Below are positions 1-9,238 of a stretch of DNA of 64,000 bases, piece by piece. This DNA is from JBCCMA01 sp045107005 (lineage in GTDB: Bacteria; Pseudomonadota; Gammaproteobacteria; Steroidobacterales; JBCCMA01). The stretch lies in the NCBI GenBank assembly GCA_045107005.1, contig JBGCFP010000026.1, forward strand, positions 50,063-114,062, written 5' to 3'. Both the position numbers and the translations under genes were made by a program. Within the stretch, counting starts at the first letter, position 1. The number at the start of each line of letters is the position of its first letter. The notes under the pieces are model-generated. The model was not told where the DNA came from and did not search any database. It saw only the letters and a list, made by a program, of their open reading frames with translations.

Positions 1-167
1 AGCCACGGCGATCCCGATGCCCCACCGTCGCACAGCCGCCTGTTTGTCCGCGGGCGCTCGCTTGGACTCCAAAGAGACGTACAGCAGGTTATCGAAACCT
101 AGCACCGCCTGAAGCAGTGTGAGCATGAACAGTGTGAAGAGGTTATCGAGCGTGAGCAGCTGGGACA
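1..167 (-). CDS. TerC-family integral membrane protein, 5' part only
   Basis: The first 55 or so codons of a minus-strand gene run off the left edge of the window, starting at the ATG read from 167. The N-terminus is hydrophobic and carries GFDNLLYVSLESKR followed by a basic stretch. This resembles the FDN-containing first membrane segment of TerC proteins (linked to tellurite resistance and metal ion handling). The call rests on this short segment only; the rest of the protein is outside the window. Confidence 0.6.
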
Positions 168-315
168 TAGTTCAGGACCTTACCTTGAGCGAAGAGCGCG
201 CAGGGGTCGCGCGGACGCTATGGTACTAAAAATCCTGAAGGGGGATGCAAACCCGTCCACCACTGGTGCGACGGGTCGCGATTGGCAATGCGCCCGCAAA
301 CGGGGCAATTGCCGG
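168..315. other. Intergenic spacer between RRM gene and terC-like gene
   Basis: 148 bases without an ORF I would support. Both flanking genes are read on the minus strand, so this holds the 3' region of the RRM gene and the leader of the terC-like gene. A GC-rich partial inverted repeat lies around 195-212 but no T-run follows it, so I do not call a terminator. Confidence 0.4.
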
Positions 316-561
316 TTACTGGCGTGGACGCGCCTCGTTCACGCGCACGGGACGGCCGTTCAGGTCCTGCCCGTTCAAGGCCTCGATGGCCGAATTCGCT
401 TCACTATCATTTGACATTTCAACAAAACCGAAGCCTTTCGAACGACCGGTATCGCGGTCGCTGATAATTTTCGCCGATGACACGTCACCATGAGCGGCGA
501 ACGCGTCACGCAGTTCTTCTTCGGTTAAACTGAAGGCCAAATTTCCAACGTAAATATTCAT
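316..561 (-). CDS. Single-RRM RNA-binding protein
   Basis: An 81-residue protein that is a single RNA recognition motif. RNP2 is IYVGNL (residues 3-8) and RNP1 is KGFGFVEM (residues 42-49), both with the expected aromatic residues for stacking on RNA bases. Small stand-alone RRM proteins occur in many bacteria and cyanobacteria; some are cold-induced, but a target cannot be read here. An AGGAAAG ribosome-binding site stands just before the ATG, which fixes the start. The C-terminus is short (ARPRQ), without the glycine-rich tail of some relatives. It is a monocistronic gene between a terC-like gene and a divergently read beta-helix gene. Confidence 0.93.
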   Translation of the reverse strand: MNIYVGNLAFSLTEEELRDAFAAHGDVSSAKIISDRDTGRSKGFGFVEMSNDSEANSAIEALNGQDLNGRPVRVNEARPRQ

Positions 562-727
562 CTAACTTTCCTGATCCTCAACAATCAACATCAGCGTTAC
601 GGGGAACTGAAACTACAGGGCGGTTACCGCGTTGGCAACATCAAAAACCGCTCAAAAACCGTTCGTTTTTAGTATGTTACAAATTGGTAATAATTGGCTG
701 ACACATATGAATCCAAGGAAGATTGGC

Positions 728-1861
728 ATGCGATTTAATCAGGTGAGGCCCAAAAAACGTGCGCTTCGGGCAGCGTGTTTTTTCCTCTGTGTCGCCTCGT
801 TCCTCGCCACTGATTTTTCTGCAGCAGAGCAGTTCCATGTCTTTCCGCTAAACGCCGACGGCGACTGCGATGAGCCATTCGAGCGACTGGCTAACAGTCT
901 CAAACCCGGCGACGAGCTAATTGTCCATGACGGCGTTTACTCTCAAACCTGCACCAGACGACTGCAGGTGAACGGCACCGCCGAGCAGCCCATACTGATC
1001 CGCGCCGCCGATGGCGCCCGCCCCACGCTCACACGCCCCGTCACCCACAATGCCACGCAAAACAATCTGGAGATCGTCGATTCGTCCTTCGTGACGATCC
1101 GCGGACTGCGCTTTTTTGGCGGCAGCATAGGCGTGCGTTTCATGGGCGGCAGCGACATCGTGTTCGAGGGCAATGAGGTAGCCGGCACTGACACCAGTGC
1201 GATCACCATCAACAGCGGCGACGCCACCCGGCTAACGCTGCGCAACAACCACATCCACCACACAGGGCAGTCACGTGTTGCACCGGTCACCGGCGAGGGC
1301 ATTTACGTTGGCTGCAACGACGCGGAGTGCATCGTTACCGACAGTGTTTTCGCGTACAACCGCATTCACGATCTGCGAGCGACCCACGGCGGCGGCAATG
1401 ACGGTATCGAAATCAAACCCGGCAGTGGCGGCAACGTCGTGCGCGGCAATCGCATCCGCAACACGACCATCGGTCGCGCCTTCCCGTGCATCTTCGCCTA
1501 CGGTGGCGGCGTTGAACCCAACCTGATCGAAGACAACCATTTGGCACAGTGCGGTGAAGCGATTCAGGTAGTGTCGGACGCCATCGTGCGCAACAACACG
1601 ATTGTGGATTCGACGATCGCCGGCATTGTGTCGGCGCCCCATGTCCAGGTAGGTACACCGAAAGATCTGGTGATTGCGGATAATCAGGTCAGTGGCCATC
1701 CCATGTGCCTGCAACTTGACTGGCGCGACGCGACCAACGTCACGCTGACCGGCAACCGCTTTGATTGTGCCGATACCACGGCGGTGCGTGCGCAGGGCGT
1801 AACGGCTGAGCAGCTGCGCGACAACGACATCAACGGTCGTTCAAACGTCGCACTTGATTAA
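728..1861 (+). CDS. Secreted right-handed parallel beta-helix protein
   Basis: A 377-residue protein. Upstream in-frame starts exist, but AAGGAAGA (715-722) sits 5 bases before the ATG at 728, and this start gives a clean signal peptide (basic MRFNQVRPKKRALR, hydrophobic core, cleavage near FSAAEQ). The mature part has repeated strand-turn units of the PbH1 type such as FVTIRGLRFFGG, IVFEGNEVAG and LTLRNNHIHH. This fold is used by pectate, alginate and chondroitin lyases and by sugar epimerases. The early segment DELIVHDGVYSQ resembles polysaccharide-lyase-like beta-helix proteins, but I cannot identify catalytic residues, so no substrate is claimed. It converges on the DksA-like gene with only 3 bases between the stop codons. 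Confidence 0.8.
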   Translation: MRFNQVRPKKRALRAACFFLCVASFLATDFSAAEQFHVFPLNADGDCDEPFERLANSLKPGDELIVHDGVYSQTCTRRLQVNGTAEQPILIRAADGARPTLTRPVTHNATQNNLEIVDSSFVTIRGLRFFGGSIGVRFMGGSDIVFEGNEVAGTDTSAITINSGDATRLTLRNNHIHHTGQSRVAPVTGEGIYVGCNDAECIVTDSVFAYNRIHDLRATHGGGNDGIEIKPGSGGNVVRGNRIRNTTIGRAFPCIFAYGGGVEPNLIEDNHLAQCGEAIQVVSDAIVRNNTIVDSTIAGIVSAPHVQVGTPKDLVIADNQVSGHPMCLQLDWRDATNVTLTGNRFDCADTTAVRAQGVTAEQLRDNDINGRSNVALD

Positions 1862-1864
1862 CCG

Positions 1865-2212
1865 TTACGTCTCGCGCTTTGCCGCGCAGTCGATGCACAA
1901 CGTCGCCGTCGGGTCGAATCGCAAACGCGCCAGCGCAATGGGCTCGTCGCAGTCCATGCAGTCACCGAAGGCGTCATCACGCAGGCGCTGCAGCGCCCGT
2001 TCGATGCCGTTCAGCGTTCGCTCTCGTCGCTGCTTTGCGTTCAGGGACATCGCCTGGGCTTGCATGGCATCCATGCGGGACAGCCGACCGACGGCCGTCT
2101 GGTCAAGCGTCACGATGGCTGCCGCGTCGTCGCCGGTGGCAGCCACTTGTTCAATGTCGTCGCGCAGCGCGATCAGCCGCGCGCGAAACGCGTCACGTTC
2201 GCTCGCGTTCAC
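1865..2212 (-). CDS. DksA/TraR-family C4 zinc-finger protein
   Basis: About 115 residues if started at the GTG read from 2212; an in-frame GTG at 2266 would add 18 residues with a cysteine- and arginine-rich sequence that looks non-coding. The C-terminus has FGDCMDC, then CIDC 17 residues later: the CxxC-x17-CxxC zinc site of DksA/TraR proteins, with the conserved ARLRFDP between. The N-terminal half is a predicted coiled coil rich in Arg, Asp, Gln and Ala. DksA binds the RNA polymerase secondary channel and works with ppGpp; this is a shorter relative, so the same target is inferred rather than shown. No strong ribosome-binding site decides the start. Confidence 0.8.
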   Translation of the reverse strand: MNASERDAFRARLIALRDDIEQVAATGDDAAAIVTLDQTAVGRLSRMDAMQAQAMSLNAKQRRERTLNGIERALQRLRDDAFGDCMDCDEPIALARLRFDPTATLCIDCAAKRET

Positions 2213-2436
2213 ACGCGACGCTCGGCGGTCGCCCGACGACGGGAACCTTGACGCACAACGACACACGAACTCTTCATGCCCATTCGCCTGACCTATTGAT
2301 GAGACCCAGGATTATGGCACTGGATGCTCTGTGCCTGGGCGTTTTCACGTCGCAGCACAATACCCCGCGGTATGACCGCCTCGGCGAGCGCGCCCGTGCG
2401 CGCGAATCGTCGATCTCATGCAAGCACAGGGCTAGT

Positions 2437-4170
2437 ATGAATCGGATGTACAGACCTCTCCACATCCGTCTACTGCTCCTGTGCCTGTGTTTCGCGTCCA
2501 CGAGCGCGCACGCGGAGATTACGCTACGCGGCCTCGACAAGGCGCAAGAGACCAACGTACGCAACGCGCTTTTGCTGGCGCGCACGCCCTGCGATGCCCC
2601 GGAGTGGCAACTGCGGCGCCAGACCGCGCAAGCCGCAGAACAGATTGGCGGCGCCTTGGAAGCGCTGGGCTTCTACCGCTCCACGGTGACAGTGACGACC
2701 GATCCGCCCAAGAAAAAATGCTGGCGCAAGACGGTTGAAGTCACGCCGGGACCACCCACCACCTATCGCACCGCCCAAGTGCGCATCGAAGGGCAAGCCC
2801 GTGACGACCCGGCGTTTCAGAAATTGCTCGCGAGCCAACCTTTGCTACCCGGTGCCATCGTGCACCACGGACGCTATCGCCGCTTCAAACGCGACTTGGC
2901 CAATCTCGCCACCGCGCGCGGTTATTTTGACGCGCGTTTTGCCGAAGCATCCGTGACCGTCGATGAAACACTCGCTGGCGCTGAGGCGCAGCTGACATTC
3001 GACAGCGGCGAGCGCTACACGTTTGGCGAGGTCTCGATCGACAGCGAGTTGCTCACCGAGCGCCTGTTCAACGTTCTGCAGGACATCGAGCCCGGCTCGG
3101 CGTACGACGCCAATCAGATCGCGTCCACGCACCGCAACTTTCTGGACAGCGGCTATTTCGGTTTCGTCAATGTGTCCGCCGATCCGGAGAAGGCCCACGG
3201 GCAGACCGTGCCGGTGGTCATCGACGTATCACCCGCGAAACGCCGCGTCTATACCGGCGGGCTTGGTTTTGCGACGGATGTCGGGCCACGATTTCGTCTG
3301 AACTACCGCAACCGCCGGATCAATCGTCGTGGTCACGCCCTCGACTCACAACTGTTAACGTCGCCGGTGCAATCCGTGCTGGGGCTCGAGTACCGCGTGC
3401 CGATCGGCGATGATCGCCGTGACGTGCTGGCGTTCAGCACGGCGTTCGAAGAGCAGGATACCGACACCAGCGAATTCAGTTCGTTCGAGCTAGGCGCAAG
3501 ACGCACCGTCGCGCGCGACAGCGGTTGGCTTAACACGGCGTTCATCGACCTGCGCCGCGAAGATTTTAAAGTGGGTGACCAGGACGAAGTCTCGACCCTG
3601 CTGGTGCCAGGCATGAGCTGGTGGCGGGGCACGGATACCTCGAGCGCGCGACCCGCCAACGCCTACAGACTCGCTTTTGACGTTCGCGGCACCAGCACCG
3701 CCCTGGGCTCCGACACCAGTTTCATTCAGGTTGAGGCGCGCGCCCGTGTCATCAAGACACTGACCGAGCGTACGCGTCTTCTGACACGTCTTAACCTCGG
3801 CGCAACCGCCAAGGAAAGCCGCGACGAACTGCCGCCATCACTGCGCTTTTTCGCCGGCGGCGACAGCAGCGTGCGCGGCTACGGTTTCGAAACCATCGGC
3901 CCATTGAACGACGACGGCGTGGTCATCGGCGGCGGCAAACTGCTGAGCGCGAGCGTAGAAATTGACTGGAAGTTGAGCAAGAACTGGGCGTTCGCCGTGT
4001 TCGCCGATACCGGTTCAGCGTTTGACGACGACAAGCCGGATTTCAAGACCGGCGTTGGGCTTGGCATCCGACGCCTGACGCCGGTGGGGCCGCTGCGACT
4101 GGATTTGGCCGCCCCGCTTGATCGCGATCGCCTGGTTCGACTGCACGTGTCCATCGGCAGCGATTTGTAG
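2437..4170 (+). CDS. tamA: TamA, Omp85-family translocation and assembly module outer-membrane subunit
   Basis: 577 residues from the ATG at 2437, which begins a signal peptide (RLLLLCLCFASTSAHA). Residues of about 24-270 are POTRA domains; the rest is a 16-strand Omp85 barrel. The loop 6 signature VRGY is at 479-482 (SSVRGYGF), and the protein ends with the short barrel-terminal strand VRLHVSIGSDL typical of outer-membrane proteins recognised by BamA. A longer in-frame extension upstream overlaps the zinc-finger gene and lacks codon character. The tamB gene starts 1 base after the stop, so the two are co-transcribed. TamA with TamB helps insert some outer-membrane proteins and move lipids between membranes. 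Confidence 0.93.
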   Translation: MNRMYRPLHIRLLLLCLCFASTSAHAEITLRGLDKAQETNVRNALLLARTPCDAPEWQLRRQTAQAAEQIGGALEALGFYRSTVTVTTDPPKKKCWRKTVEVTPGPPTTYRTAQVRIEGQARDDPAFQKLLASQPLLPGAIVHHGRYRRFKRDLANLATARGYFDARFAEASVTVDETLAGAEAQLTFDSGERYTFGEVSIDSELLTERLFNVLQDIEPGSAYDANQIASTHRNFLDSGYFGFVNVSADPEKAHGQTVPVVIDVSPAKRRVYTGGLGFATDVGPRFRLNYRNRRINRRGHALDSQLLTSPVQSVLGLEYRVPIGDDRRDVLAFSTAFEEQDTDTSEFSSFELGARRTVARDSGWLNTAFIDLRREDFKVGDQDEVSTLLVPGMSWWRGTDTSSARPANAYRLAFDVRGTSTALGSDTSFIQVEARARVIKTLTERTRLLTRLNLGATAKESRDELPPSLRFFAGGDSSVRGYGFETIGPLNDDGVVIGGGKLLSASVEIDWKLSKNWAFAVFADTGSAFDDDKPDFKTGVGLGIRRLTPVGPLRLDLAAPLDRDRLVRLHVSIGSDL

Positions 4171-4171
4171 C

Positions 4172-7100
4172 GTGCGTAAACGCTGGCAATTGTGGTTACT
4201 TCGAGGCGGCCTTGGCGCGCTGGCGCTGGTGTTGGCGCTGGCAATCGTGATCGCAGCACTTGTGCACACCGAATCCGGCACGCGCTTCGCCGTAGAGCGC
4301 GTTGTGGCCCTCGAGGCGGTGCCGGTCACCGTAACGCGTACGAGCGGCAGTTTCGCCGACGGCTTAACGCTGCACGATTTGCGCTTCGAAAACCCGAGTG
4401 TCGACGTCAGCGTTACGCGCGTGGATCTGCTTGTCGCGCTGTCGCCGCTGCTGCGCGCATCGGTTAACGTCAGGCGTCTGGCAACGGACGGTGTGCACAT
4501 CGTCGTCAAACCCGGCGAAGCGGCGCCCGAGCCAAAGCCGCTGACGGTGCCAACGCTCAGAGCTCCGGTGTTCATTTCGGTCGATTCGTTTAGCGCTCGC
4601 AACACAACCGTCACGACGCAAACCGATGTGGTCATCGATACGATTGACGCCGCGCTGAGCTGGAATGAGACGCGTCTCGATGTGACCCGTCTTGACGTAC
4701 ACGCGGCGCCAGGGTCATTCAGTGCGCGCGGCAACGCCACGCTTGAGGGCGAGGTCAGGCTCGGTCTTAATATCGAGTGGAGTGCCCCGCCGCAGCAGCT
4801 CGCCGGCAGTGCAAAACTCGCCGGCTCGCTCGAGACGCTTAACGCAGAGCACTCACTCAGCGGCGCTTTCAATCTCGAGAGCCAAGGCACGATTCAAGCT
4901 CTCGGCCGAGTCACGCCAGCGGCCAATATGACGCATCGCTGCGCCCGCGACTGCGGGGTCGCGGAAGTGACGCTGCGCGACTTCGCGCTGAGCCACATGG
5001 GGCCCATTGACGATTCGGCGGTTACGCTAGACGTCAATCTTACCCACGCAAAACTGCCGGCAACCGATGTGCAGCTGCGCGGCACGTCCACGCTAGAGAC
5101 ACTGCACATTGACTCGGTGACCGCCCAAGGCGACGCGCTCGATGTGACCGCCACGGGTGATGTGCGCTGGGCACCGAGCCCTTTTGCTGATCTGAACGCG
5201 ACCATCGCGGCGCTCGATACATCAATCATTCACCCGGATGCAGTCGGCATCGTGAGCGGCAAGGCAATGCTACGCGGTGGCAGTGCCGACCAATTTGCCG
5301 TTGCTCTCGAAGAGGTGAGCGGTCGGATCAACGGCTATCAACTCGACGCCAGGGCGGACATTGAGCGCAGCGGCGAGCGCATCGATGTCCAGCCGCTGGC
5401 CGTGAGCATCGGCGACAATCGTTTGGAAGCATCGGGTAGCGTGCGCGACAACCGTTTCGACTTCGACGTAGATGCGATGTTGCCGAAGCTCGAACAGATT
5501 GTGCCGACGCTAGGCGGTTCGGTGAAGGCTTCGGGTGAGGTCAAAGGATCTGCCGAGCGACCAGAGATTGATCTGGCGCTGGAAGCGGCTGATCTTGCCT
5601 ACGCGCAATGGCGCGTCGGCGCGGTGACCAGCGATGTGCGTATCGTCGAAGACGGCGCGGTCGGCGGTACGCTCAAGGTGCAATCCATTGTTGGTGATCA
5701 ACGCGCGTTTGGGGACACCACTGTGCGCCTGGGTGGCACACGGCAAACCGTGACGACCGACGTCGACTGGACCATGCCCGGCAATCGTTTCGCCACAGCG
5801 CTCACCATCACGCCGCACGAACAGGGCGCCGCGATCGAGATCGTCAACGCGCAGGTGACGAACGACACCTTGGGAGAATGGAAATTGGACAGCGCGTTCG
5901 GCGTCGGTCTCGTCGGCAGTGCGGTAGAGATCGCTGCACATCGCTGGAGTAACGATAGGGCGTTTGCCCGGATTGATGAAGTTCGCCTGGACGGCACAGC
6001 CGCCACGGTGAGAGCGCAGCTGGCGGATATGCCGTTGCAAACGTTTGATCCGTTTCTGCCCGCGGGCACGCGTCTCGCCGGCTCGGTCGATGCCAGCGTC
6101 GCACTGGAGCGCGACGATGAGGGTTGGCAGGGCGACGTCGAATGGCAGCAAAGCGACACGGTTATTCGAGTGGCACAGGGCGCGCGCAGCCGTCGACTCG
6201 CGCTGCAGACCGTGGCGCTGAGCACGCGGATTGCCGGGGCGACAGCGAGCTGCAACGTGGAAGTCGCCGGAGATCACGAGTTGTCGATTCGCGGGACGGC
6301 CGACCTGAGCGAGCTGCAAAGTACGGCGGGCCCAACCGTTGACGGTGCCCTCGACGTGACCTTGCCGGATCTGGCCTGGCTGAGCCCGTGGATTGACGGT
6401 GTCTCTGAGTTGGCAGGTAGCGTCGCGCTAAATTTGAAAGCAGCAGGAACAACCAGTGCGCCCACCTTGGAGGGAACATTCGCTTTGGATGATGGCGTAG
6501 TGAGCCTCGCCGACGCGGGCATTCGACTCGAGAATCTCACGCTCAACGGCCAAGGTCGTGAAACGGGCGCACTGGCGCTAAGCGGCCAAGCCACATCGGG
6601 AGGCGGAACACTGCGCTTTGACGGTGAGGTCAGCCAGGCGTGGAGCGCCGAACGCGCGCTCGACCTGTCGATTAAAGGTAACGATGTTCAGGCGTTTAAT
6701 GCGCGCGACTATCGCGTTTGGATATCGCCTGATCTCACATTGAAAGTGGATGAACAGGGAGCGCGGATCGCCGGACGAGTCGATGTACCGCGCGCCGACG
6801 TGCGGGTCGCCGACGTGCCGCCGGACGTGGTCGGTGCATCCGACGACATTAAAGTCGCCGGACGCGAAACCAAAGAGGCCTTCCGCTTACCGGTTGAGGG
6901 CAGCGTGACGCTCGCCCTGGGTGACGACGTTCACCTTTACGCCCTGGGACTCGACGCCGATTTGCGGGGCAATCTCGATCTGATCGTCGCCCGCGACAAG
7001 AAGCCGCGTTTTAACGGTCGGCTGTATTTGGAAAACGGGAAATTCGCCGCCTACGGTCAGAAACTCAGCGTGGATCGCGGCAACGTGTTCTACGCCGGCG

Positions 7101-7600
7101 CCATAGACAACCCCACGCTGGATTTTCGCGCGACGCGCACAATCGAAGACGTCACGCAGACGATTGTGGCCGGCGTGCGCGTGAGCGGGCCTGCCCAGAA
7201 CCCTTCCATTGACGTCTTTGCCGAACCCGCCGTGTCCCAAACCGATGCACTGTCTTATTTACTGTTGGGGCGCGCGGCGAACGACACGTCGAGTGCAGAC
7301 GGCGAGGCGCTCAGCCAGGCCGCCGTTGCGATCGGCATGTCGCGTTCGGCGCCACTGACCACGCAGCTGGCCGCTGGCCTGGGGTTGGACGAGCTGACCG
7401 TCGCGGGCGACAGCCTGGACGCTGCCGAGCTGGTGGCGGGAAAACAGATCAATGATCGGCTATATATAAAGTATACCTACGGGGTGTTCTCGAACCTGGG
7501 GGCTATCTTGCTGCGCTATCGCCTGTCCAAGAGGCTGGCACTGGAAGCCGGAAGCGACGATGCTCAGTTTATTGATGCACTCTACACCATTGAAAAATAA
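4172..7600 (+). CDS. tamB: TamB, inner-membrane-anchored translocation and assembly module subunit
   Basis: 1142 residues from the GTG at 4172, which follows the tamA stop by 1 base. One N-terminal membrane segment (about residues 7-31, GALALVLALAIVIAALVH) anchors the protein; the long remainder is beta-taco or AsmA-like repeat sequence spanning the periplasm. The C-terminal DUF490 region is clear, with YGQKLSVDRGNVFYAG, DALSYLLLGR and a terminal barrel-like strand near LGAILLRYRLSKRLALEAG. The family average is about 1100-1300 residues, so it is full length. It works with TamA in outer-membrane protein assembly and anterograde phospholipid transport. Confidence 0.93.
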   Translation: MRKRWQLWLLRGGLGALALVLALAIVIAALVHTESGTRFAVERVVALEAVPVTVTRTSGSFADGLTLHDLRFENPSVDVSVTRVDLLVALSPLLRASVNVRRLATDGVHIVVKPGEAAPEPKPLTVPTLRAPVFISVDSFSARNTTVTTQTDVVIDTIDAALSWNETRLDVTRLDVHAAPGSFSARGNATLEGEVRLGLNIEWSAPPQQLAGSAKLAGSLETLNAEHSLSGAFNLESQGTIQALGRVTPAANMTHRCARDCGVAEVTLRDFALSHMGPIDDSAVTLDVNLTHAKLPATDVQLRGTSTLETLHIDSVTAQGDALDVTATGDVRWAPSPFADLNATIAALDTSIIHPDAVGIVSGKAMLRGGSADQFAVALEEVSGRINGYQLDARADIERSGERIDVQPLAVSIGDNRLEASGSVRDNRFDFDVDAMLPKLEQIVPTLGGSVKASGEVKGSAERPEIDLALEAADLAYAQWRVGAVTSDVRIVEDGAVGGTLKVQSIVGDQRAFGDTTVRLGGTRQTVTTDVDWTMPGNRFATALTITPHEQGAAIEIVNAQVTNDTLGEWKLDSAFGVGLVGSAVEIAAHRWSNDRAFARIDEVRLDGTAATVRAQLADMPLQTFDPFLPAGTRLAGSVDASVALERDDEGWQGDVEWQQSDTVIRVAQGARSRRLALQTVALSTRIAGATASCNVEVAGDHELSIRGTADLSELQSTAGPTVDGALDVTLPDLAWLSPWIDGVSELAGSVALNLKAAGTTSAPTLEGTFALDDGVVSLADAGIRLENLTLNGQGRETGALALSGQATSGGGTLRFDGEVSQAWSAERALDLSIKGNDVQAFNARDYRVWISPDLTLKVDEQGARIAGRVDVPRADVRVADVPPDVVGASDDIKVAGRETKEAFRLPVEGSVTLALGDDVHLYALGLDADLRGNLDLIVARDKKPRFNGRLYLENGKFAAYGQKLSVDRGNVFYAGAIDNPTLDFRATRTIEDVTQTIVAGVRVSGPAQNPSIDVFAEPAVSQTDALSYLLLGRAANDTSSADGEALSQAAVAIGMSRSAPLTTQLAAGLGLDELTVAGDSLDAAELVAGKQINDRLYIKYTYGVFSNLGAILLRYRLSKRLALEAGSDDAQFIDALYTIEK

Positions 7601-7684
7601 CGATTTAGTGTGGTTCTAAGACCGAATTCGGCGGCTTGCCCCAAATACACGCAAATCAGGTATTCCCTCAGAACGAATATTTTG

Positions 7685-7690
7685 TATAAT
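7685..7690 (+). promoter_or_regulatory. Candidate -10 element for the first VPxP-tailed protein gene
   Basis: A perfect TATAAT lies in the 205-base spacer between tamB and the gene at 7806, leaving a leader of roughly 110 bases. No good -35 hexamer is seen 17 bases upstream, so an activator may be needed. Confidence 0.4.
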
Positions 7691-7730
7691 CAAAACTTCG
7701 GGAGAGAGAACGACGGACAACTGCCCCCGT

Positions 7731-7747
7731 TGCCAGCAGGTCTGGCA
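7731..7747 (+). other. Small hairpin in the leader of the gene at 7806
   Basis: TGCCAG (7731-7736) and CTGGCA (7742-7747) form a 6-bp stem with a 5-base loop, about 60 bases before the start codon and downstream of the candidate promoter. It could affect mRNA stability or translation; there is no T-run. Confidence 0.35.
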
Positions 7748-7805
7748 GCAATAAAGGGTCAGTCACAACAAAAAACTGGCTAGCAAGGTCAGAGGACATA
7801 ACTAA

Positions 7806-8375
7806 ATGAAAATGAAACGGTTTTTCGCGGCGAGTGTATTCGCTGCATTGGTAATGACAGGATTGTCAGCGCAAGCCAGCACCATTACGTTTGCGTACGA
7901 CGGTACGGTCCGTCAGTGCCCAGACAACCCATTGGTTGGTATCTGCGGCTCGACTTTGGACGTGGATGACGCCATTGGTGGTTTCCTCGAAGTTGACGCA
8001 GCGGCTGTTGTGCCGGGCGGTCAAGTGGGTTCTGGCGACATCGTCAGCTACTCGTTTGATTTCGGCGTTGATCTGTCTTTCAACTCGGGCAACTCAACGA
8101 TCACTCAGAGCTTCATCAGCGTTGACGCTGGTGGCGAACTCGACGCAGGCGCGTTGGTTCTGAGTTCGACGATGGTTCTGCCCGGCTTGGGTACCGAAAC
8201 GCTAACGCTGAACTTCGGCGCGGCTGCGTGGGATATTATTGCTTCGATCGACGGTGTCGACACGCTGGTCGCCAGCGGCGTTGGCAAGATCACCGCAGTG
8301 CCAGTGCCAGGCGCACTGTTCCTGTTCGGTCCTGCACTGTTGGGCTTCCTGGGTCTGCGCCGTCGCGCTGCCTGA
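7806..8375 (+). CDS. Secreted protein with VPxP-type C-terminal sorting tail
   Basis: 189 residues. AGAGGA (7791-7796) precedes the ATG; a second ATG two codons on is also possible. There is a Sec signal peptide (MKMKRFFAASVFAALVMTG, cleavage near AQAS), a mature domain poor in cysteine and rich in beta-prone and Gly/Asp residues, then AVPVPGALFLFG, a hydrophobic segment and a terminal RRRAA. This tripartite tail (VPxP motif, membrane helix, arginine cluster) is that of PEP-CTERM or VPLPA-CTERM proteins handled by exosortase-type enzymes. No exosortase gene is in this window. The function of the mature domain is unknown. A strong terminator follows, so the gene is probably transcribed alone. 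Confidence 0.8.
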   Translation: MKMKRFFAASVFAALVMTGLSAQASTITFAYDGTVRQCPDNPLVGICGSTLDVDDAIGGFLEVDAAAVVPGGQVGSGDIVSYSFDFGVDLSFNSGNSTITQSFISVDAGGELDAGALVLSSTMVLPGLGTETLTLNFGAAAWDIIASIDGVDTLVASGVGKITAVPVPGALFLFGPALLGFLGLRRRAA

Positions 8376-8399
8376 GTTCGCTCACACACAGAACGAGAG

Positions 8400-8427
8400 A
8401 CGGCGCCTTCGGGCGCCGTTTTTTTTT
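8400..8427 (+). terminator. Rho-independent terminator after the VPxP-tail gene
   Basis: Stem ACGGCGCC with GGCGCCGT around a TTCG tetraloop, followed directly by nine T residues, 25 bases after the stop codon. A textbook intrinsic terminator. Confidence 0.95.
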
Positions 8428-8561
8428 GCCTGAAAGAAACAGGGGCGGCTTTGGAGCCGTGCCACTCCGCGGTCCTTACGTTTCAACGGGCCTTCCAACG
8501 TTGATACCCACGCCCACTCACTATGCTTTCACTGTCCCAGCTGGCCAGCCGGCATGGTTCT

Positions 8562-8594
8562 GACTGACGCGGCTGCCCCCACAGCGCGTCAGTC
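8562..8594. other. Perfect 10-bp inverted repeat between the two VPxP-tail genes
   Basis: GACTGACGCG (8562-8571) and CGCGTCAGTC (8585-8594) are exact reverse complements around a 13-base loop. There is no T-run, so it is more likely an operator or mRNA leader structure for the gene at 8666 than a terminator. The rest of the spacer (8428-8665) shows no ORF I would support. Confidence 0.5.
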
Positions 8595-8665
8595 GGGACT
8601 GTGCCACCCGCCATTCGGACGATTAAACGGTTTCCATAGCGAAAGCAAAAGGATTGGAGAAAGCA

Positions 8666-9208
8666 ATGAAGAAGAAATTAGGCAAGAGCCTGTTGTTAGC
8701 GCTGGGGTTTTTTATTGTCGGCACGGCTGATGCGACACCGACCCTGATTGGCGATTTGGTCGATCTGGAGATTACTGGCGAATTCGCGGCCTCTGCCACC
8801 GACATTCTGGTCAGTGACGATATCGAAATTGGCGCTGATTTCGACGTCAACCCGGACGATTTCTTTTTCGGTGAAGAATTCATCGATATTCAGGAGTCCG
8901 TGTTCGTAATGGAGTTTGAGGAGAGCTTGGGCGAAAACGCTTTTTTGACGTTCAGCAACCTCGATTTCGGAACGGGTATTGTGGATATTCTCTTTGCGAC
9001 CTCGAACACCGATCTGGTGCTCAGTTCGTTCACGGCGTCCTCTTTCACCATCGACGCGACCGCGTTCGCGATTAACTCGCCAGACGATCCGGCTTCAATT
9101 CGTGTGGAGCTGTTCAGCTTCGTGCTGTTACCCGTGCCGGGCACGTTGGCACTGCTCGGTCTTGGCTGTATGGCGGCCGGCATTGCGAGACGCCGAGAGA
9201 AAGGCTAG
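8666..9208 (+). CDS. Acidic secreted protein with PEP-CTERM-like tail
   Basis: 180 residues from the ATG at 8666, preceded by TTGGAGAAAG as ribosome-binding site. The signal peptide (KKKLGKSLLLALGFFIVG) ends near ADATP. The mature part is strongly acidic (many Asp and Glu, e.g. DDIEIGADFDVNPDDFFFGEE) with no cysteine before the tail. The tail is LPVPGTLALLG, a short hydrophobic helix and RRREKG, so it belongs to the same sorting class as the protein encoded at 7806. The two mature domains are not obviously alike. It is followed by its own terminator. No enzymatic function can be read. Confidence 0.75.
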   Translation: MKKKLGKSLLLALGFFIVGTADATPTLIGDLVDLEITGEFAASATDILVSDDIEIGADFDVNPDDFFFGEEFIDIQESVFVMEFEESLGENAFLTFSNLDFGTGIVDILFATSNTDLVLSSFTASSFTIDATAFAINSPDDPASIRVELFSFVLLPVPGTLALLGLGCMAAGIARRREKG

Positions 9209-9238
9209 GCGCGACTCCGATATTGCGCGCTCTTTTTT

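Noticed and set aside
1879..2436. In-frame upstream extension of tamA across the zinc-finger gene
   Set aside because: It overlaps a better-supported minus-strand gene, has no coding character, and would place the signal peptide in the middle of the protein.
5510..6319. Long minus-strand ORF inside tamB
   Set aside because: Shadow frame of tamB; composition rich in Arg, His and Gln, with no start signal or family likeness.
7622..7631. CCGAATTCGG palindrome after tamB as a terminator
   Set aside because: No loop and no T-run; a short palindrome of this kind is expected by chance.
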